Notes: generated from the sequence alone by a model not told the origin. A stretch of DNA of 55,704 nt from CAWIUB01 sp963839175 (GCA_963839175.1 CAWIUB010000005.1:1-55704); one strand, 5' to 3'. Shown: positions 45,009 to 54,272, counted from the stretch's first letter. A program made the numbers and translations.

Positions 45009-46439
45009 ATGATGACCGCCAGACGCGCCCAGTCTTGGGCTCTCGCCCTCACCGCCACCGCATCGCTGATGGTGGCGCTCGACGCGCTTGTCGTCGCGGC
45101 CGCGCTGAGCACGATTCGCCGAGACTTGCACGCCTCGCTGTCCACGCTGGAGTGGACGGTGAACGCGTACAGCCTGAGCTTTGCGGTGCTGCTGATGACC
45201 GGGGCCGCGCTAGGTGACCGGTTCGGCCGCCGTCGCATGTTCGTCGTCGGGCTGGGCGTGTTCGTAGCCGCGTCGGCGGCATGCGCGCTCGCACCCACCG
45301 TGGGCTGGCTGATCGCGGCGCGCACCGCGCAGGGGGCGGGCTCGGCGCTGGTTATGCCTCTGGCAATGGCCCTGCTCGGCGCGGCCATCCCGTCAGAACG
45401 CCGCGGTGCCGCGCTGGGTGTCTTTACCGCGGTGACCGGGCTCGCGGTAGTGTGCGGGCCGCTCGTCGGCGGCTTCATCTCGCAGGCCCTCGCCTGGCAG
45501 TGGATCTTCTGGGTGAACCTGCCGCTCGGCGTGGCGGTAATCCCGCTCGTGCTCGCCCGCATCGAGGAGAGCTGCGGACCGCGTATCCGGCCTGACGTGG
45601 TCGGCGTGGCACTGGTCAGCGGTGGGGCTCTGGGCCTGGTGTGGGGGCTGATCCGAGCCAACACGGTCGGCTGGGGCAGCGCCGAGGTGATCGCCACGCT
45701 GGCCGCGGGGGCAGTGCTGATGGGTGCCTTCGTCCGATGGGAGCTGCGCGTCGAGCAGCCGATGTTGCCGATGCGGTTCTTCGCCGACCGCGGCTTCGCG
45801 GCCGGGAACGGGTCGGCGTTCCTGCTCTACGCGTCCCTTTACGGGATGGTTTTCTACATCGCTCAGTATCTGCAGGTGACACTCGGGTACAGCCCGTTCG
45901 CGGCGGGGTTGCGGTTCCTGCCTTGGACCGCGCTGATGTTCGTCGTCGCGCCGGTTTCCGGACGTCTCGCCGACCGGATCGGCGGCCGCCCGCTGATTGC
46001 CGCCGGCCTCACGCTCCAAGGCGTCGGTGCCGGCTGGATCGCGACCAACGCGGCCGACGGCCGGTCCTACGCGTCGTCGATAATCGCCCTGATGATCTCT
46101 GGAGTCGGCCTCACGATGGCGATGCCCGCCGTGCAGAACCTGGTGCTCAGCGCGGTGCCGCCGTTCGCGCTGGGCAAGGCGTCGGGCACGTTCAACACGG
46201 TGCGCCAGTTGGGTGGGGTGTTCGGAGTTGCCGTACTCGCCGCGGTGTTTTCGGCGAACGGCAGCTACGCGTCGCCGCGGGCGTTCGGGTCGGGATCGGG
46301 CGCCGCGCTCATCGTCGCGGCCGCGTTCGCCGGTACCGGTGCGCTGATCGCGCTGCTTGCACCGGCCAGGGGGCGGCGACGCGTACCGGTGCCCGCCGAG
46401 GCGTCGGCCGCCATAACGGGGGCCGCTCGTGTCGGCTGA
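45009..46439 (+). CDS. MFS transporter, DHA2 (EmrB/QacA-like) family
   Basis: 476 residues from ATG 45009 (or 45012), with about 14 hydrophobic segments, typical for DHA2 proton-driven exporters. Motif A-like GAALGDRFGRRRMFVVGLGV follows TM2; the antiporter motif C-like GLAVVCGPLVGGFISQALAW lies in TM5; motif D1-like LDALVVAAALSTIRRDL is in TM1. It probably exports a drug or small metabolite. Its end overlaps the sigma-factor start by 11 bp, so they form one operon. Confidence 0.92.
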   Translation: MMTARRAQSWALALTATASLMVALDALVVAAALSTIRRDLHASLSTLEWTVNAYSLSFAVLLMTGAALGDRFGRRRMFVVGLGVFVAASAACALAPTVGWLIAARTAQGAGSALVMPLAMALLGAAIPSERRGAALGVFTAVTGLAVVCGPLVGGFISQALAWQWIFWVNLPLGVAVIPLVLARIEESCGPRIRPDVVGVALVSGGALGLVWGLIRANTVGWGSAEVIATLAAGAVLMGAFVRWELRVEQPMLPMRFFADRGFAAGNGSAFLLYASLYGMVFYIAQYLQVTLGYSPFAAGLRFLPWTALMFVVAPVSGRLADRIGGRPLIAAGLTLQGVGAGWIATNAADGRSYASSIIALMISGVGLTMAMPAVQNLVLSAVPPFALGKASGTFNTVRQLGGVFGVAVLAAVFSANGSYASPRAFGSGSGAALIVAAAFAGTGALIALLAPARGRRRVPVPAEASAAITGAARVG

Positions 46440-47376
46440 GACCGAGTTCGTCGAACGCACCGACCCATACCGCCGCGAGCTGCTCGCGCACTGCTACCGG
46501 ATGCTGGGCTCGGTGCACGACGCCGAGGACCTGGTGCAGGAGACGTTCCTGCGCGCATGGCGCGGATATCCCGACTTCGAAGGGCGTTCCTCGGTCCGCA
46601 CCTGGCTATACCGGATCGCGACGAACGTGTGCCTGAATGCGCTGGCCAGCCGGGAGCGGCGGGTACTGCCGTCCGGGTTGGGCGGCCCGAGCACCGACGT
46701 CCCCGGCTCGATCGCCGAGCGGGTGCTCGAGGTGGCCTGGCTCGAGCCGATCCCGGACTCGCTCCTCGGCGACGACCCGGCATCGATCATCGCGCGCCGG
46801 GAGAGCACCCGGCTGGCGTTCGTGGCCGCCCTGCAGCACCTCCCGCCGAGGCAACGGGCGACCTTGCTGCTGCGTGACGTCGTCGGCGTCAGCGCCGCCG
46901 AGACAGCCTCGCTGCTCGGGCTGTCGACCGCGGCAGCGAACAGCGCGCTGCAGCGGGCGCGCGGGCACATCGCCCAGCTCGCCCCCAGCGAGGACGACAC
47001 CGCCATCTCGCCGGAGGCCGACCGCGAGATCCTGGAGCGGTTTGTGGCGGCCTTCGACCGGCTCGACATCGGCGCGCTGGCGCGACTGCTGCGCGAGGAC
47101 GTGGAACTGGAGATGCCGCCGGTGCCGATGTGGTTCGCCGGGCGGGCCGCGACGCTCACGTTCTTCGAGCGCTACGTGTTCCGGGTGCCGCGCCGTTACC
47201 TGCCTACGCGGGCGAACGGCGCCCCGGCATTGGCGTCCTACCGGCTGGAACAGGACGAGCGTTTCCACGCTCACAACGTGCTGACGCTTCAGCTGCGCGA
47301 CGGCGCGGTGCGGCACATGTGCGCGTTCCTCGACCCGTCCCTTTTCCCGACATTCGAATTACCGCTGACCCTGTGA
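46429..47376 (+). CDS. ECF sigma factor with SnoaL-like C-terminal domain (SigG-type)
   Basis: 315 residues from GTG 46429. Region 2: RELLAHCYRMLGSVHDAEDL, VQETFLRAWRGYPDFEGRSS, VRTWLYRIATNVCLNALASR. Region 4: ALQHLPPRQRATLLLRDVVG, VSAAETASLLGLSTAAANSA. A C-terminal NTF2/SnoaL-like domain (ILERFVAAFDRLDIGALARL to the end) matches the SigG/SigJ-like group, where this domain replaces a separate anti-sigma factor and tunes activity. It may control its own operon and the exporter; no target promoter is visible. Confidence 0.9.
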   Translation: MSAETEFVERTDPYRRELLAHCYRMLGSVHDAEDLVQETFLRAWRGYPDFEGRSSVRTWLYRIATNVCLNALASRERRVLPSGLGGPSTDVPGSIAERVLEVAWLEPIPDSLLGDDPASIIARRESTRLAFVAALQHLPPRQRATLLLRDVVGVSAAETASLLGLSTAAANSALQRARGHIAQLAPSEDDTAISPEADREILERFVAAFDRLDIGALARLLREDVELEMPPVPMWFAGRAATLTFFERYVFRVPRRYLPTRANGAPALASYRLEQDERFHAHNVLTLQLRDGAVRHMCAFLDPSLFPTFELPLTL

Positions 47377-47593
47377 TGCCCCACGATTGCCCGTGATCGG
47401 GAGCACATCGGGGCCGTAGCTTGGCGCCCGCGTATCGGTAAGCAAACGAATGGCGTCATGACCACCATCGCCACCATCGGTTCGGGCTGGTCGCGCGCCG
47501 GCTCGCCACTACGTGCCCTCAATGGGATCCGCTGCGGGGACGGCAGAATCGATCGTCGGATGATCCCGGGTGACAGGGCTTGGCCGGGGTCGT

Positions 47594-47990
47594 CTAGCTG
47601 ACGCTGGTGATCGGTGGTAGCTCGTAGGCGCCGTCGAAGATTACGTCCTCGGGCTCGTAGATGCGAAGGAGCGGCCGGAATGTGCCCCGCGGGGGTCGGC
47701 AGCCAGTTGGCGCGGTGGTCCGGGTCGCTTGGCTCGTTTTGCTGCATGACGATCACGAGCGAGCCGTCCGGTGCGGTTTGCAGGCCGGGGGTGCGGTCGC
47801 CGATCGAGTAGCGGTCGATCGGATTGTCGACCAGGTAGAAGTCGGGCGTGTCATACATCGTCACTGACCAGAACGCCCGACAGGGCGGCGGGGCCGCGAA
47901 TCGCAGCTCATAGCGGCGCTCGCCGTCCAGCGGTTGAACGTCGCCGTCGACGTAAAGCATCGCGTACGCCGCTTCGTAGCCGTGTGCTGA
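47594..47990 (-). pseudogene. DUF1214-domain protein, C-terminal fragment with frameshift
   Basis: In coding order: YEAAYAMLYVDGDVQPLDGE, RRYELRFAAPPPCRAFWSVT, MYDTPDFYLVDNPIDRYSIG, then NWLPTPAG. After a shift at about 47680-47690, FRPLLRIYEPEDVIFDGAYE, LPPITSVS and stop. This is the last ~125 residues of DUF1254/DUF1214 proteins (~450 residues). Homology starts at the second hairpin (47996), so the N-terminus was lost at that junction. Confidence 0.75.
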
Positions 47991-47995
47991 CCGTG

Positions 47996-48024
47996 CTGGA
48001 GGCCCCGGATTTCGGGGCCTCCAG
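47996..48024. terminator. Hairpin (terminator-like or att-associated), copy 2
   Basis: CTGGAGGCCCCG - GATTT - CGGGGCCTCCAG, a perfect 12-bp stem. With its surroundings (GCTGGAGGCCCCGGAT ... GGGGCCTCCAGTC) it is almost identical to the hairpin at 42915. The two bound a 5.1-kb block whose outermost genes are both truncated. Confidence 0.65.
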
Positions 48025-48141
48025 TCTTGACGTCGGGATTTCTCGTGCGGCGCGAAGGTGTCAGGCCTTGCTCTGAGCGACTCCGCAAGGCGCCAGTCTC
48101 TCGAGCCGACCGACACCGCGTCGAGCGATCGCGCTACGGCA

Positions 48142-48170
48142 TTGACGCACGATGATGCTACGATGCGTTA
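48142..48170 (+). promoter_or_regulatory. Putative promoter/operator of the VapBC-like operon
   Basis: ACGATG is repeated at 48149 and 48160, 11 bp apart (one helical turn), and ACGCA/TGCGT (48145-48149, 48164-48168) forms an inverted pair. TACGAT (48159-48164) is a -10-like TANNNT placed for a transcript starting at the ATG at 48171. Ribbon-helix-helix antitoxins bind such paired short sites, so autoregulation is likely. Confidence 0.5.
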
Positions 48171-48401
48171 ATGCCTAAGATGCGGACGACCGTGACGATC
48201 GACGAGCGGGTGCTGACCGCGGTCCGGGTCCGTGCTGCGCGCGCCGGCAAGGGTGACAGCGAAGTGATCGAGGAGGCGCTGCGGCGGGATCTGGGCCTGG
48301 ACCTGATGGAGCGCCTGTGGGCGAAGAACGACCTCAGCGAGGACGAGGCGATGGCGTTGGCCCTCGAGGCGCAGCACGCGACGCGATCTGCCAAGCGTTG
48401 A
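48171..48401 (+). CDS. Ribbon-helix-helix antitoxin (VapB-like)
   Basis: 76 residues. The start MPKMRTTVTIDERVLTAVRV gives the RHH beta-strand (TTVTIDE), followed by helices ARAGKGDSEVIEEALRRDLG. The C-terminal helix (SEDEAMALALEAQHATRSAK) probably binds the toxin. It is 15 bp upstream of the toxin on the same strand. It would neutralise the toxin and repress the operon. Confidence 0.82.
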   Translation: MPKMRTTVTIDERVLTAVRVRAARAGKGDSEVIEEALRRDLGLDLMERLWAKNDLSEDEAMALALEAQHATRSAKR

Positions 48402-48416
48402 GACCCGGCGACGGGG

Positions 48417-48827
48417 ATGCGGGCGGTCGTCGACCCGAATGTCATCGTCTCGGCAATCCTGTCTCGCGGTGGCAGGCCGGCTAGGCTGCTGCGGGCCTGG
48501 CTGGACGGCGGCTATGAGCTGGTGGTGTCGCCGGCGCTGCTCGGTGAGCTCGAGCGAGCTCTGGGCTACCCGAAGATCGCCAGCCGGGTGAGCCCGGACG
48601 AGGCCCGCGAACTGCTCGACGTGCTGCGCCTGCAGGCCGAACTCGTCAACGACCCCGAGGGCGTTGCGTCCGTCCGCTCGCCGGACCCCGACGATGACTA
48701 CCTGATCGGCCTGGCCGAGGACTCCTTGGCCGTGATCGTGTCCGGCGACACCGATCTGTACGGCCTGGCCGAGCAGATCCCGGTCTACACCCCAGCGGCC
48801 TTCCTTGCGCTGCTGGACCCCAGCTAA
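48417..48827 (+). CDS. PIN-family toxin of a toxin-antitoxin pair
   Basis: 136 residues. MRAVVDPNVIVSAILSRGGR carries the first Asp, PALLGELERALGYPKI the Glu, SPDPDDDYLIGLAEDSLAVI the third acid and VSGDTDLYGLAEQIPV the last. The VDPNVIVSA start is that of the 'putative toxin component, PIN family' group rather than classic VapC. Probably an RNase. Intact, and unlike the PIN gene at 18175. Confidence 0.85.
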   Translation: MRAVVDPNVIVSAILSRGGRPARLLRAWLDGGYELVVSPALLGELERALGYPKIASRVSPDEARELLDVLRLQAELVNDPEGVASVRSPDPDDDYLIGLAEDSLAVIVSGDTDLYGLAEQIPVYTPAAFLALLDPS

Positions 48828-48883
48828 TCCACCGCTAATCCCGCCTCCCGGCTGAGGTCCGGCACCCGCCGCGCCGCCGCTCG

Positions 48884-49382
48884 ATTTGCGGCGACGCGAC
48901 CACGATCCACGTCCTCGAAGAAGTCGAGATCGGGAGCGCAGCGCGAGCCGTGATCGCCGCCAACCGCGATGACACCGCGGTCTTGGCAACCCTCACCGTC
49001 CGCCAGCTGAACACCCAAGCCACGGCGGTGCCGCGGTTCGACACGCCGAGAACGCGCCCCTGCTGAGGTCGGCCGGGGCGAACGCGGCGCTGGTGACGCG
49101 GAGTCCGCCGGGCAGCTGCTCGGAGTGTCGGCCCTGTCGCCGGCGACCGGCGAGATCGTCACAGACCTGCTCACGGCCGGAACCGGGCTGGAATTGATCG
49201 AGCGAGAGGCCGACGCCGGCGACGACGGACGGCAAGTCCCCCAGGACGCCGAGGTGGTGATGGGAATCCTGCGCGACGGGGCGCTGTTGCGCTTCGGAGA
49301 CGGGCATCCGCTCACACTGCGAGCGGGTGATCGTCTGGTTACGGTCCGTCCGGCCACGTCGAAGGCAGGCAAGGGCAGCTGA
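48884..49382 (+). pseudogene. TrkA-type potassium channel regulatory region, decayed
   Basis: Pieces in different frames give one protein: TIHVLEEVEIGSAARAVIAA, NRDDTAVLATLTVRQLNTQA (TrkA-N), then HAENAPLLRSAGANAALVT, then SALSPATGEIVTDLLTAGTG, LELIEREA and VVMGILRDGALLRFGDGHPL, TLRAGDRLVTVRP (TrkA-C). At least two frameshifts (about 49035 and 49095) are needed. The membrane pore domain is absent. Non-functional remnant of an ion-channel gene. Confidence 0.7.
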
Positions 49383-49437
49383 GAATAGGCCCGCGCAGCC
49401 AGAAACGTTGTCGCACCCGAGTGAGACAATCAGTGTG

Positions 49438-50304
49438 ATGCCTGCCATCGTCGACACGGAACTGCACGCCGCTCCGCGCACCGCTGTGGTGCCTGCGCAG
49501 CGGCGTTTCGGCGGCCTGCTCCCTCATCGGCTGCTGCGCTATCGTCGTCCGCTGTGGTGGCAGGAGCTCGCCATCATCGCGCTGAGCTACTGGCTCTACG
49601 ATCTCGGCCGCAACTCGATCCCTGAACAAGCCTCGATCGCGCTGCGGCACGGCGTCAGCGTCCAGCACCTGCAGGAAGTCCTGCATCTGGACTTCGAGCT
49701 GTCGGTCAACAAGTTCGTGGCGGCGCACGAAGCCCTCGCACAGGTGATGGACTACTACTACGCCACGCTGCACTTCGTCGTCACGGGCGGCGTGCTGATC
49801 TGGCTTTTCGTCAGGCGCCAGCGGGTGTACCGCGGCGCCCGCACCGTACTGTTTTGGCTGACAATCACCGCGCTCGCCGGCTTCTACCTGTACCCGCTCG
49901 CCCCACCCCGGCTGCTGCCGCAGTACGGATACATAGACACTCTCGTCAAGTTCCACACCTGGGGCTCGCTGGCCGACCCGAAGATCGCCGAGCACTCCAA
50001 CCAGTTCGCCGCGATGCCGAGCCTGCACATCGGCTGGGCACTGTGGGCCGGCATCGCGATCGTGATGTGTGCCCGCCGCACCTGGGTTCGGGTGCTCGGC
50101 GCGCTCTACCCGATGGGCACGCTGCTGGTCATCGTCGGCACGGCCAACCACTTCGTCCTCGACGCGGTCGGCGGGTTGCTGATCGTCCTGGTCGGATTCG
50201 GCATGCAATGGCTGCTGTCCGGGCATGGCGCCTTCCGGCAGGTCGTCGACCGCCACACGCCCGACGAGAGGATCGAACGGATCGCTCAGCCGGTCGGCTC
50301 GTAG
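49438..50304 (+). CDS. PAP2/AUR1-like membrane phosphatase or transferase
   Basis: 288 residues from ATG 49438 (MPAIVDTELHAAPRTAVVPA); the frame is open upstream but that overlaps the TrkA remnant. Six likely membrane helices. The PAP2-type catalytic histidines lie in FAAMPSLHIGWALWAG and TANHFVLDAVGGLLIVL, separated by ~50 residues, as in AUR1/inositolphosphotransferase-like members, with YPLAPPRLLPQYGYIDT before them. It probably acts on a lipid phosphate at the outer membrane face. It converges with glnE and overlaps it by 19 bp. Confidence 0.88.
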   Translation: MPAIVDTELHAAPRTAVVPAQRRFGGLLPHRLLRYRRPLWWQELAIIALSYWLYDLGRNSIPEQASIALRHGVSVQHLQEVLHLDFELSVNKFVAAHEALAQVMDYYYATLHFVVTGGVLIWLFVRRQRVYRGARTVLFWLTITALAGFYLYPLAPPRLLPQYGYIDTLVKFHTWGSLADPKIAEHSNQFAAMPSLHIGWALWAGIAIVMCARRTWVRVLGALYPMGTLLVIVGTANHFVLDAVGGLLIVLVGFGMQWLLSGHGAFRQVVDRHTPDERIERIAQPVGS

Positions 50305-53300
50305 AAGACTCTCTCAACCACGTGTCGGGCACGCCGCGCCGTGCGGCGGTAGTCGTCGACGAGCAGACCGGGGTCGAATCCGGCCGGGTACCCCATCGTC
50401 CGGCCCACCCCAATCAGGGCGGTGCCGGTCGACGGCAGCTGGTCCTCGGCCTTGTCACGCACCAGCATGATCGCGTTGCGTGCCTCGGTGGCGAGCCGCC
50501 ACGCCGCCTCGAGTGCGCCCGCGTCGTCCTCGCTGAGCAGCCCCGCCGCGGCGGCGCCGCGCAGCGCGTTCAGCGTACGCGGCGTGCGCAGGCCCTCGAC
50601 GGCATGCCCGTGACCGAGTTGCAGCAGCTGGACCGTCCACTCGACGTCAGCCAGCCCGCCGCGGCCGAGTTTGAGGTGGGTGGATGAGTCCGCGCCGCGT
50701 GGCAGCCGCTCGCTGTCGACGCGTCCCTTCAGCCGGCGGATCTCCACCAGATCCTCGGCGGCGATGCCGTTCGGCGGGTAGCGCACCGGATCGATCAGCC
50801 GGACGTAGCGCTCGCCGAGCCCCGCGTCGCCCACACAAAATCGTGCCCGCAGCAGTGCCTGTGCTTCCCACGCCGAAGACCACCGTGCGTAGTAACGCTC
50901 GTAGGACCGCAGCGAACGCACGAGGGGACCGTTGCGCCCCTCCGGGCGCAGATTCGCGTCGACGCCGAGCGGAGGGTCGCCGGATGGGGCACTGAGCAGC
51001 CTGCGAGTCCGCTCGGCGATGTCGTGGGCAATCCGAGCACCGGTTTCTTCGGGTAACCGAGGGTCGCGAGGCTCGAAAACGAACACGACGTCCGCGTCCG
51101 AGCCGTAGCCGACCTCGCAGCCGCCCAGCCGGCCCATAGCGATGACGGCGAACTCGATCGGCAGCTCGGTGCGCCCAAGTTCCGCCGCGACCGACCGGCG
51201 GGTCACCTGCAGCGTGGCATCGAGCGTCGCCTCGGTCGTGGCACTGATCGCCTCGCCCGCCTCGGTAACGTCGAGCCGGCCGAGCAGGTCAGCGAAGGCG
51301 ATTCGCAGCAGCTCCCGACGGCGCAGCCCACGCACGACCGCGACGGCCGTGGTGTCGTCCGGCTGGCGCAGGGCGGCCTCGACCATTGCCGTGTGCAGCT
51401 CGTCGGCGGGTCGCGGTACCAACGCATCGTCGTCGGCGAGCAGGGCGAGCGCCTCAGGTGCGCGGACCAGCATCTCGGAAACGTAGCGGCTGGTGCCCAG
51501 TACGGAGGCCAGTCGCGCCGCCACGGCCCCCTCGTCGCGCAACAGCCGCAAGTACCACGGCGTCGCCCCCAGCGCGTCGGAGACCCGCCGGTACGCCCGC
51601 AGCCCGGCATCCGGCTCCGGAGCCTCAGAGAAGTAGCTGAGCATGACGGGAAGCAGTGCACGCTGGATCGCGGCGCGCCGAGACAGACCGCGTGTCAGGG
51701 CCCCGATGTGGTGCAGCGCCCCGCGCGGATCGGCGAAGCCGAGTGCCGCCAGCCGGCGCCCCGCCTCGGCTGTGGTCAGCCGCAGGTGCTCGGACGGAAC
51801 GTGTGCCACCGCGTCGAGCAGCGGCCGGTAGAACAGCTTCTCGTGCAGCCGGCGCACCTCGCGGGCATGCAGCGCCCACTCGGCGTTCCAGACGTCCCGC
51901 GCGTCACCGCGGGCGTCGGGACGGTAGCCCATCGCCCGGGCCAGCACCAACATCTCAGCCGGATCGTCGGGGACCAAGTGCGTGCGCCGCAATCGCCTCA
52001 ACTGAACGCGATGCTCGGCTGCGCGCAGAAAGCGGTAGGCGTCGCCCAGGCTCAGCGCATCGTCACGCCCCACGTACCCGCCGTCGCGCAATGCGTCCAG
52101 CGCCGGCAGGGTGGCGGCAACCCGCAGCGTCTCGTCGCCGCGTCCGTGTACGAGCTGCAGCAGCTGGACGGCGAACTCGACGTCGCGCAGCCCGCCCGCG
52201 CCGAGCTTGATCTCGCGGGCCGCTAGGTCGGAACGGACGTGTGCGACGACCCGCCGGCGCATGGCCTGCACGTCGGCCACGAAGCCGGGACGTTCGGCGG
52301 CCGTCCACACCAGCGGAGACACGGCCGCGATATATCGAGCGCCGAGGTCGAGATCTCCTGCGACCGGGCGAGCCTTGAGCAGCGCCTGGAACTCCCAGGT
52401 GCTGGCCCATCGGCGGTAGTAGGCCTCGTGGCTGGCGAGGGTGCGGACGAGAGGCCCAGCCTTGCCCTCCGGGCGCAGCGCCGCGTCGACCTCCCACGCC
52501 ACCATGCCGCAGATCCGCATCGTCTCGGCGGAGAGTCGGGTCGCCGTCGCGAGTGCCGCGGCCTCGTCCCCGACGGGACCGTCGGCCCCGGCGACGAACA
52601 CGACGTCGACGTCCGAGACGTAGTTCAGCTCCCGACCACCGGCCTTGCCCAGCGCAACGATCGCGAGCCGGCAGGGTGCGGCCTCGCCCGGCAGCGAGGC
52701 CGCCGCGACGGCGACCGCGGCCTGCAGGGTGTGCCCGGCGAGGTCCGCAAGACTCTCGGTCACCGCACGGATGTCCAGGTCGCCGGCCAGGTCGCGCGCG
52801 GCGATCGAGGCCAGCTCGCGACGATAGGCCCGGCGCAGCGCTGGGATCGCATCGTCGGCGGCGACCTTGGCGGGCGCGCCTGCCGTCCCGACTACCGGGG
52901 CCGTCGGGTCGGCGCCGACCGCCTGCAGCAGCCTGACTGGGACGCCCTCGGTGTCACGGTCGCCGAGCAGCACGCGCCAGTCGTCCGGATGCTCGGCGAG
53001 GTGGTCGCCCAGCGGGATCGACGTGCCGAGCAGCGGGATCAGCCGCGCACGCAGCGGGCTGCTGGATTCGAGTTCCGCGCGCAGCGTGGCGCCCTGCGCA
53101 GGTCCCGCCCGCCATACTAGCTGCTGGAGTGCGCGCACTGCCCGGTCCGGGTCCGGCGCCCGGCCCAGCGCGGCTACGACGGCCGCGGCGGCGTCATCGG
53201 CCGGACCGTTGGCCGCCGCGTCCCACCAGCGCAGCGTGTCACCGGAGAGCAGCTCGCCAGCCGCGGCCGCGTCGGCGAACCCGAATCGCGACAGCCGCTT

Positions 53301-53366
53301 GGCGATGCGGATGTGTGGCGCGGTTTCCGTCGTGAGCCGGCCCTTGGATCGCCGTGGCCCGGTCAT
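50286..53366 (-). CDS. glnE: Bifunctional glutamine-synthetase adenylyltransferase/deadenylylase
   Basis: 1026 residues, full length. Two nucleotidyltransferase domains, each with a paired-Asp motif: GKAGGRELNYVSDVDVVFVA (residues ~238-257, adenylyl removase) and GRLGGCEVGYGSDADVVFVF (~750, adenylyltransferase). GxxRDVEFAVQLLQLVHG and GGLADVEWTVQLLQLGHGHA mark the two C-terminal helical regions. GlnE attaches or removes AMP on a tyrosine of glutamine synthetase according to nitrogen state. It starts 4 bp inside the amidotransferase gene, so the cluster with glnA is transcribed together. Confidence 0.96.
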   Translation of the reverse strand: MTGPRRSKGRLTTETAPHIRIAKRLSRFGFADAAAAGELLSGDTLRWWDAAANGPADDAAAAVVAALGRAPDPDRAVRALQQLVWRAGPAQGATLRAELESSSPLRARLIPLLGTSIPLGDHLAEHPDDWRVLLGDRDTEGVPVRLLQAVGADPTAPVVGTAGAPAKVAADDAIPALRRAYRRELASIAARDLAGDLDIRAVTESLADLAGHTLQAAVAVAAASLPGEAAPCRLAIVALGKAGGRELNYVSDVDVVFVAGADGPVGDEAAALATATRLSAETMRICGMVAWEVDAALRPEGKAGPLVRTLASHEAYYRRWASTWEFQALLKARPVAGDLDLGARYIAAVSPLVWTAAERPGFVADVQAMRRRVVAHVRSDLAAREIKLGAGGLRDVEFAVQLLQLVHGRGDETLRVAATLPALDALRDGGYVGRDDALSLGDAYRFLRAAEHRVQLRRLRRTHLVPDDPAEMLVLARAMGYRPDARGDARDVWNAEWALHAREVRRLHEKLFYRPLLDAVAHVPSEHLRLTTAEAGRRLAALGFADPRGALHHIGALTRGLSRRAAIQRALLPVMLSYFSEAPEPDAGLRAYRRVSDALGATPWYLRLLRDEGAVAARLASVLGTSRYVSEMLVRAPEALALLADDDALVPRPADELHTAMVEAALRQPDDTTAVAVVRGLRRRELLRIAFADLLGRLDVTEAGEAISATTEATLDATLQVTRRSVAAELGRTELPIEFAVIAMGRLGGCEVGYGSDADVVFVFEPRDPRLPEETGARIAHDIAERTRRLLSAPSGDPPLGVDANLRPEGRNGPLVRSLRSYERYYARWSSAWEAQALLRARFCVGDAGLGERYVRLIDPVRYPPNGIAAEDLVEIRRLKGRVDSERLPRGADSSTHLKLGRGGLADVEWTVQLLQLGHGHAVEGLRTPRTLNALRGAAAAGLLSEDDAGALEAAWRLATEARNAIMLVRDKAEDQLPSTGTALIGVGRTMGYPAGFDPGLLVDDYRRTARRARHVVERVFYEPTG

Positions 53367-54241
53367 CGATCAAGCGTCGGCTGGACCGGCCACGGCAGCC
53401 GGGACGCTTCAGGGTGGCCGTGGGCGGCCTGCATCTGTGCGGCAAGTGCGGCGCGGATCTGCGCGGGATCCGTGATCGGCGCAGCCAGGGTGACCGCCAT
53501 CGGCCGAAGGGGCCGCACGGAAGCAGGATCGCGCACAACCTGGGCAAAGGCCGCCGCAAACGGTCGCCACGTCTCGGCGACGTCGGCGTGCACCGCATCG
53601 GTGCGTGCCAGTAGGTGGCGCAGGTCGTAGTCGTACTCGGCCAGGGCGCCCGCGTCCTCGTCGGCCCAGGCGCGCACCGTCGCCGGGGTCGTCTCGATGT
53701 GGAACTGAACGCCCCAGGCGAGCCGGCCAATCCGGAACGCCTGCACCTCGCAGGTCGGTGAGGTGGCCAGCACTGCCGCACCCGCCGGCACCGCGGTAAT
53801 TGCGTCCTGGTGCCACTGGATCACGTCGGGCGTGATCGGCAGCGGCCCGAACAGCGGATCAGTCGCGGCGGCCGCTCGCTTCGCCACGAGCTGCGCGCCG
53901 AACTCCGGCCCGTCCGGATTCGGCCCGACCCGGCCACCTGCGGCAACGGCCAGCAGCTGACCGCCGAGGCAGATGCCGAGTGTGGGTACTTCCTGCGCCA
54001 GCGCGTCCCGCAACAGCGCCCGCACACCCGGCAGCCAGGGCGCCCGGGTATCTTCCCAGGCGCCCATGCCGCCGCCGAGGACCAGCAGACCGCCGACGCG
54101 GTCCAATGCGGGGGGCAGCGTCGCTGCGGCGGAAAGGTCGCGCACATCGAGAGTGGCTCCGGCGTCGGTCAACCAGTCGCCGAGAACGCCGACAGGGTCG
54201 CTCGGATCGTTCTGGACGACCAGGATCGGGTCTGCTGCCAC
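53363..54241 (-). CDS. Class-I glutamine amidotransferase-like protein
   Basis: 292 residues. The GATase1 domain has VGGLLVLGGGMGAWEDTRAP, the nucleophile Cys in PTLGICLGGQLLAVAAG (nucleophile elbow), and His-x-Glu in WGVQFHIETTPATVRAWADE. The C-terminal ~80 residues are helical and unusual for plain GATases. It resembles GuaA-like stand-alone amidotransferases often coded between glnA and glnE in actinobacteria. The ammonia acceptor is unknown. It overlaps glnE by 4 bp (ATGA). Confidence 0.9.
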   Translation of the reverse strand: MAADPILVVQNDPSDPVGVLGDWLTDAGATLDVRDLSAAATLPPALDRVGGLLVLGGGMGAWEDTRAPWLPGVRALLRDALAQEVPTLGICLGGQLLAVAAGGRVGPNPDGPEFGAQLVAKRAAAATDPLFGPLPITPDVIQWHQDAITAVPAGAAVLATSPTCEVQAFRIGRLAWGVQFHIETTPATVRAWADEDAGALAEYDYDLRHLLARTDAVHADVAETWRPFAAAFAQVVRDPASVRPLRPMAVTLAAPITDPAQIRAALAAQMQAAHGHPEASRLPWPVQPTLDR

Positions 54242-54272
54242 GCCACTTAGCGTACTGAGCGCTGCGCGTCCG

